This document shows positions 4,955-7,568 of a stretch of DNA of 7,568 bases, piece by piece. The position numbers and the translations under genes were made by a program. A model generated the notes under the pieces. It had not been told where the DNA came from and did not search any database. It saw only the letters and a program-made list of their open reading frames with translations. The first letter of the stretch is position 1; each line of letters begins with the position of its first letter. The stretch comes from Caccovicinus sp051878975 (GTDB lineage: Bacteria; Bacillota; Clostridia; Lachnospirales; Lachnospiraceae): assembly GCA_051878975.1 (NCBI GenBank), contig JBJELD010000088.1, positions 1 to 7,568 of the forward strand. Direction: 5' to 3'.

Positions 4955-7330
4955 TCAGGAATAGCTGGTGTGCTCGTTTCTTGCGAGGATGGCTTCCTGC
5001 ATTTCCCGTGACAAATTGACCCACTGTGTGCTGTAGCCGGCTACCCGGACCAGAAGATCCTTGTAGTTTTCCGGATGTTTCTGGGCATCCCGCAGAATGT
5101 CGTTGCTGACAATATTAAATTGCACATGGAAGGCGCCAAGGGCAAAGTAACTCAGAAGCAGTGCGCCCAGATTGGCCTGTCCGCGTTTCGTTTCCACCAG
5201 CTCTTTGCCGAGACGCATATTTAACAGTGTGCCGCCGCTGTGAATATCGTGAACGATTTTGGCGGCGGAGCGCATGGCAGCAATCGGAGTTTGCCTGTCG
5301 CTTCCGGCATAGGGGGATACGCCTTCGGTCAGCGGCTCTCCGGCCTTTCGGCCGTCCGGGGTGGCGCCCACAATACGTCCGGTCGGAATATAGTTGGAGA
5401 TTCCCATAAAGGCACTTAAAAATGGTTTTCCGTTGCAGTCCAGGTAGCGGTGTACCTCTTCGTAATAGAAGTTGGCCATCTTGACGGCAATGGAATCTAC
5501 ATAGTCATCATCATTTCCGAATTTCGGGCAGGAGCGCGCCAACTGACGCAATTCCTCATACCCTTCCCAGTTTGCATCCAGCGCGTCACAGAGTGTCTGC
5601 ATGGAAACCTTCTTTTCCTCAAAAACCAGTTTTTTGATGACCGCCAGCGCATCGGACATGCAGGCCAGGCCGATTCCGGTCATGACCGGACCCACATTGT
5701 AAAGGCCGCCGCCGTTTGCCAGGTCTTTTCCGGACTCCATACAATGCTCATGCAGAGAGGAAAGGAAGGGGCGGGGAACCATGACTTCATGAAGACGCTG
5801 CGCTTCGATGGTGGCGATTGCCGTGTGCCGGATAATATTGGCGAGCTGCCGGTAATACGCCTGTTCCAGTTCTTCGTAGGAGGTGAATTCGGCTGCCTTC
5901 TTTTCTGGAAGGCCCACCTGCTTTCCGGTCATGCGCTGAATGCCCTGATTCATGGCGCATTCCAGTGCTGTGCCGAAATTCAAGTTGGCGGCAGCAGTCC
6001 ATTCGCTGGCCTTCCGGTTATGGGGAACCACGCAGCCGCAGTTATTCCAGTCCAGGGCAACCTTCGGCGGCATTCCGTTCTGCAGCAGCATTTTATATCC
6101 GCATTCATCGCTGTGAACGGCCGGAAAACCGGTGCCCTGGGCGATCAGGTGAGTAACGGCATCAAGAAATTCCCGCGGACAGTTCTGACTGATGCGGACC
6201 GAGAGACCGGGCTGATGGGTCTTTACTTCTTCTGTAGCCTTCAGAGCCATATAAGAGATGGCGTTGGTTCCGTCTGTTCCGTCGGATTTTCTTCCGCCGA
6301 CCGTCAGGTTCTGGAATTGATTGTATCCGGCAAAATATCCGGCCGTATTGGAGGAAATGGTCCACACCCAGGTGGAATATTTGATCCAGAGGGCTTCGAT
6401 CAGCTCCAGGGCGTCATCCGGGGTAATGCGTCCTGCATCCAGATCCGCCTGATAATATGGATACATATACTGATCAAAGCGTCCCGGATTCAGGGAAAGA
6501 GGATTTTCGGAGATGATTCCGCCCCATTGGACGAACCAGACGAACTGGATCGCTTCATAGAAGGTGCGGGGCGGATTTTCCGGCACATAGTCACAGATGT
6601 CCGCAATTTTGAGAAGCTCGGCTTTTCGCTTTTCCAATGACTCGGATGCTGCCAGCTGGCGGGCTTTCGCTGCGTAGCGGTGAGCCAGCGTGATGATACC
6701 CTCTGAGGTAAGGATGACAGAACGGTAGAAATCCCGCTGTTCCTGACTCTCCTTAGAAGTGTAATCCAGGGCAGCCAGCTTTTCCTCGGCCTCCCGTCTG
6801 ATTTTTCCAAAGCCCTTTGGAAAAAGCTGATCCTGATAATCCGGGGTGGTCTCTCCTACTGCCTGACGCCATTTGGAATCACTGTCTGCAATGCCGGTAT
6901 CCACGCAGATTGCAGCAGTTTCCTCTGGAAGTCGGGCCAGAAAGGCTTCCTCCAGGGATTTCCCTTTCCAGTAAGGGAAGATTTCCCGCCGGACAAAGTC
7001 ACATTGCTTTGGTGTCATCACATAAGGATCCTGCGGACGGCCTGAGAAGGTATCCATCTCTTCATTTACCCATTTCCAGGAAAATTCCGGAGTCAGGATT
7101 CCGCATTTGAAAAATTCGCCGACGGCGCCTACGATCAGTTCATCCTCAAAAATATAGCATCCGATCTGCTCACAGGTATCGCGGAAGGCTTTGGCAGCCC
7201 GGATCGGAGCGGGTTCTCCTTCTGTTTTCTGATAAGATTTTGTCCAGATTTCGGCACGCTCAGTTGAAATCCGGGGTTTTTCCGAAACATATCTCCAGCG
7301 CGCCTTTTCATTTCGCTCAAATTTGCTCAT
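4955..7330 (-). CDS. Glycyl radical enzyme of unknown substrate, PFL-like family
   Basis: 791 residues, a normal length for the family. The C-terminal radical loop is RVAGYS with Gly765, followed by a typical ILARNEH tail. The N-terminal region has the RPQDPY and FPYWKGKSLE segments of the dehydratase/lyase clade rather than true pyruvate formate-lyase. The active-site loop reads CGCVVPH (431-437), and Cys433 aligns with the thiyl cysteine of GCVEP-type enzymes. The Glu two residues later in glycerol, propanediol and hydroxyproline dehydratases, choline lyase and isethionate lyase is Val435 here. Adjacent Cys-Cys of PFL is also absent; the arrangement is Cys-Gly-Cys. It is therefore not confidently any of these. 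Benzylsuccinate-synthase-like or wholly new chemistry remains possible. AAAGGAG (7339-7345) lies 8 bases before the ATG. It is the first gene of the operon with its activase. As for the family, it should be destroyed by oxygen. Confidence 0.92.
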   Translation of the reverse strand: MSKFERNEKARWRYVSEKPRISTERAEIWTKSYQKTEGEPAPIRAAKAFRDTCEQIGCYIFEDELIVGAVGEFFKCGILTPEFSWKWVNEEMDTFSGRPQDPYVMTPKQCDFVRREIFPYWKGKSLEEAFLARLPEETAAICVDTGIADSDSKWRQAVGETTPDYQDQLFPKGFGKIRREAEEKLAALDYTSKESQEQRDFYRSVILTSEGIITLAHRYAAKARQLAASESLEKRKAELLKIADICDYVPENPPRTFYEAIQFVWFVQWGGIISENPLSLNPGRFDQYMYPYYQADLDAGRITPDDALELIEALWIKYSTWVWTISSNTAGYFAGYNQFQNLTVGGRKSDGTDGTNAISYMALKATEEVKTHQPGLSVRISQNCPREFLDAVTHLIAQGTGFPAVHSDECGYKMLLQNGMPPKVALDWNNCGCVVPHNRKASEWTAAANLNFGTALECAMNQGIQRMTGKQVGLPEKKAAEFTSYEELEQAYYRQLANIIRHTAIATIEAQRLHEVMVPRPFLSSLHEHCMESGKDLANGGGLYNVGPVMTGIGLACMSDALAVIKKLVFEEKKVSMQTLCDALDANWEGYEELRQLARSCPKFGNDDDYVDSIAVKMANFYYEEVHRYLDCNGKPFLSAFMGISNYIPTGRIVGATPDGRKAGEPLTEGVSPYAGSDRQTPIAAMRSAAKIVHDIHSGGTLLNMRLGKELVETKRGQANLGALLLSYFALGAFHVQFNIVSNDILRDAQKHPENYKDLLVRVAGYSTQWVNLSREMQEAILARNEHTSYS

Positions 7331-7338
7331 AAAATGTT

Positions 7339-7345
7339 CTCCTTT
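7339..7345 (-). promoter_or_regulatory. Ribosome binding site of the glycyl radical enzyme gene
   Basis: Reads AAAGGAG on the minus strand, with an 8-base spacer to the ATG at 7330. It confirms the 791-residue start. Confidence 0.8.
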
Positions 7346-7352
7346 CAGAATG

Positions 7353-7368
7353 ATTGGCAGCGGCCAAT
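7353..7368. promoter_or_regulatory. Palindrome just upstream of the ribosome binding site
   Basis: ATTGGC (7353-7358), a 4-base centre and GCCAAT (7363-7368) form a perfect 6-bp inverted repeat. It lies 7 bases before the Shine-Dalgarno site of the glycyl radical enzyme gene. In DNA it could be an operator, and in RNA a small hairpin. I do not recognise it as the site of a known regulator. Confidence 0.4.
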
Positions 7369-7394
7369 TCGGTAATTTTTACTATTTTCTCCAA

Positions 7395-7436
7395 TAAAAA
7401 ACGCACACGAAAAAGCAGATACCTCTTCGTATGCGT
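7395..7436 (-). terminator. Terminator-like hairpin in the glycyl radical enzyme leader
   Basis: On the minus strand ACGCATACGA (7436-7427) pairs with TCGTGTGCGT (7410-7401), ten pairs including one G-U. The loop is 16 nt, and six U residues follow (the last stem base plus 7400-7396). The orientation stops leftward transcription. It is either the terminator of a gene to the right of the window or an attenuator between the promoter at 7448-7476 and the glycyl radical enzyme start. I see no convincing promoter between the hairpin and the gene, which favours a regulatory role or readthrough. Confidence 0.7.
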
Positions 7437-7447
7437 GTAATATTTTC

Positions 7448-7476
7448 CTTTTAACATAATGTTTTTGGAATGTCAA
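7448..7476 (-). promoter_or_regulatory. Likely promoter of the glycyl radical enzyme operon
   Basis: On the minus strand there is a perfect TTGACA (7471-7476), a 17-base spacer and TAAAAG (7448-7453), four of six matches to the -10 consensus. An A-rich tract upstream (about 7477-7500) could act as an UP element. The start would be near 7441, only about five bases before the terminator-like hairpin. The weak -10 makes this less certain than the two promoters at 1022-1104. Confidence 0.5.
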
Positions 7477-7568
7477 TTATTTTTTTCATTTCTTTCTTTT
7501 GTCAGGTTTTGGCATAATTTTTAAGGAAAGCATCTGATTCAGCCAACAGAAAAGAGCAGCCGGATAAA

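Noticed and set aside
5450..6640. Long plus-strand frame of 396 codons opposite the glycyl radical enzyme
   Set aside because: It is antisense to a gene with clear family motifs, has no ribosome binding site I can support, and its residues look like a mirror of the real coding strand.
4955..7330. Annotation of the enzyme as pyruvate formate-lyase, glycerol dehydratase or choline lyase
   Set aside because: The PFL Cys-Cys pair and the GCVE catalytic Glu are both absent, so only the family-level call is justified.
7467..7476. The same 10-mer TTGACATTCC at the -35 regions of the HD hydrolase and glycyl radical enzyme promoters
   Set aside because: Six of the ten bases are the -35 consensus and chance matches of this length are expected in a window this size, so I do not claim a shared regulator site.
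7486..7567. Possible end of a minus-strand gene entering from the right edge
   Set aside because: Two minus frames are open for 21 and 26 codons from the edge before a stop, which is too short to tell from chance. The terminator-like hairpin downstream makes an upstream gene possible but does not prove it.

Overview
The window looks like chromosomal DNA of an anaerobic Gram-positive Clostridia member, most likely Lachnospiraceae. I infer this from strong AAAGGAG-type ribosome binding sites, consensus sigma-A promoters, an oxygen-sensitive glycyl radical enzyme with its activase, and a translation GTPase whose nearest relatives by eye are the Tet(M)/Tet(O)-like clostridial factors. No species call is possible from sequence alone, and there are no insertion sequences, CRISPR arrays, tRNAs or rRNAs.

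Layout. Bases 1-443 hold no convincing protein gene. They contain several stem-loops followed by a strong plus-strand terminator (264-306), so this may be the 3' part of a structured RNA or the decayed end of a gene. An HD-superfamily phosphohydrolase lies on the minus strand (444-989). It diverges from a large plus-strand gene (1140-3905) across a compact two-promoter region. The large gene fuses a complete Tet(M)/EF-G-like ribosomal GTPase to a complete YacP/Rae1-type NYN endoribonuclease. It ends 8 bp from a convergent minus-strand operon: a glycyl radical enzyme (7330-4955) followed by its radical SAM activating enzyme (4816-3914). The leader of that operon (7331-7476) contains a promoter, a terminator-like hairpin and a short palindrome.

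How the genes work together. The minus-strand pair is a self-contained unit: the activase uses S-adenosylmethionine and iron-sulfur clusters to place a radical on Gly765 of the partner enzyme. The substrate is unknown. The position of the usual catalytic Glu in the GCVE motif is Val here, so the common dehydratase and C-N/C-S lyase assignments do not fit well.

The most interesting object is the GTPase-nuclease fusion. It joins a domain that should dock at the ribosomal A-site region to a nuclease family whose Bacillus subtilis member, Rae1, cuts mRNA on the ribosome. This suggests a single-polypeptide, ribosome-targeted mRNA cleavage factor. Although its core resembles tetracycline-resistance ribosomal protection proteins, the tip of the drug-displacing loop does not match theirs.
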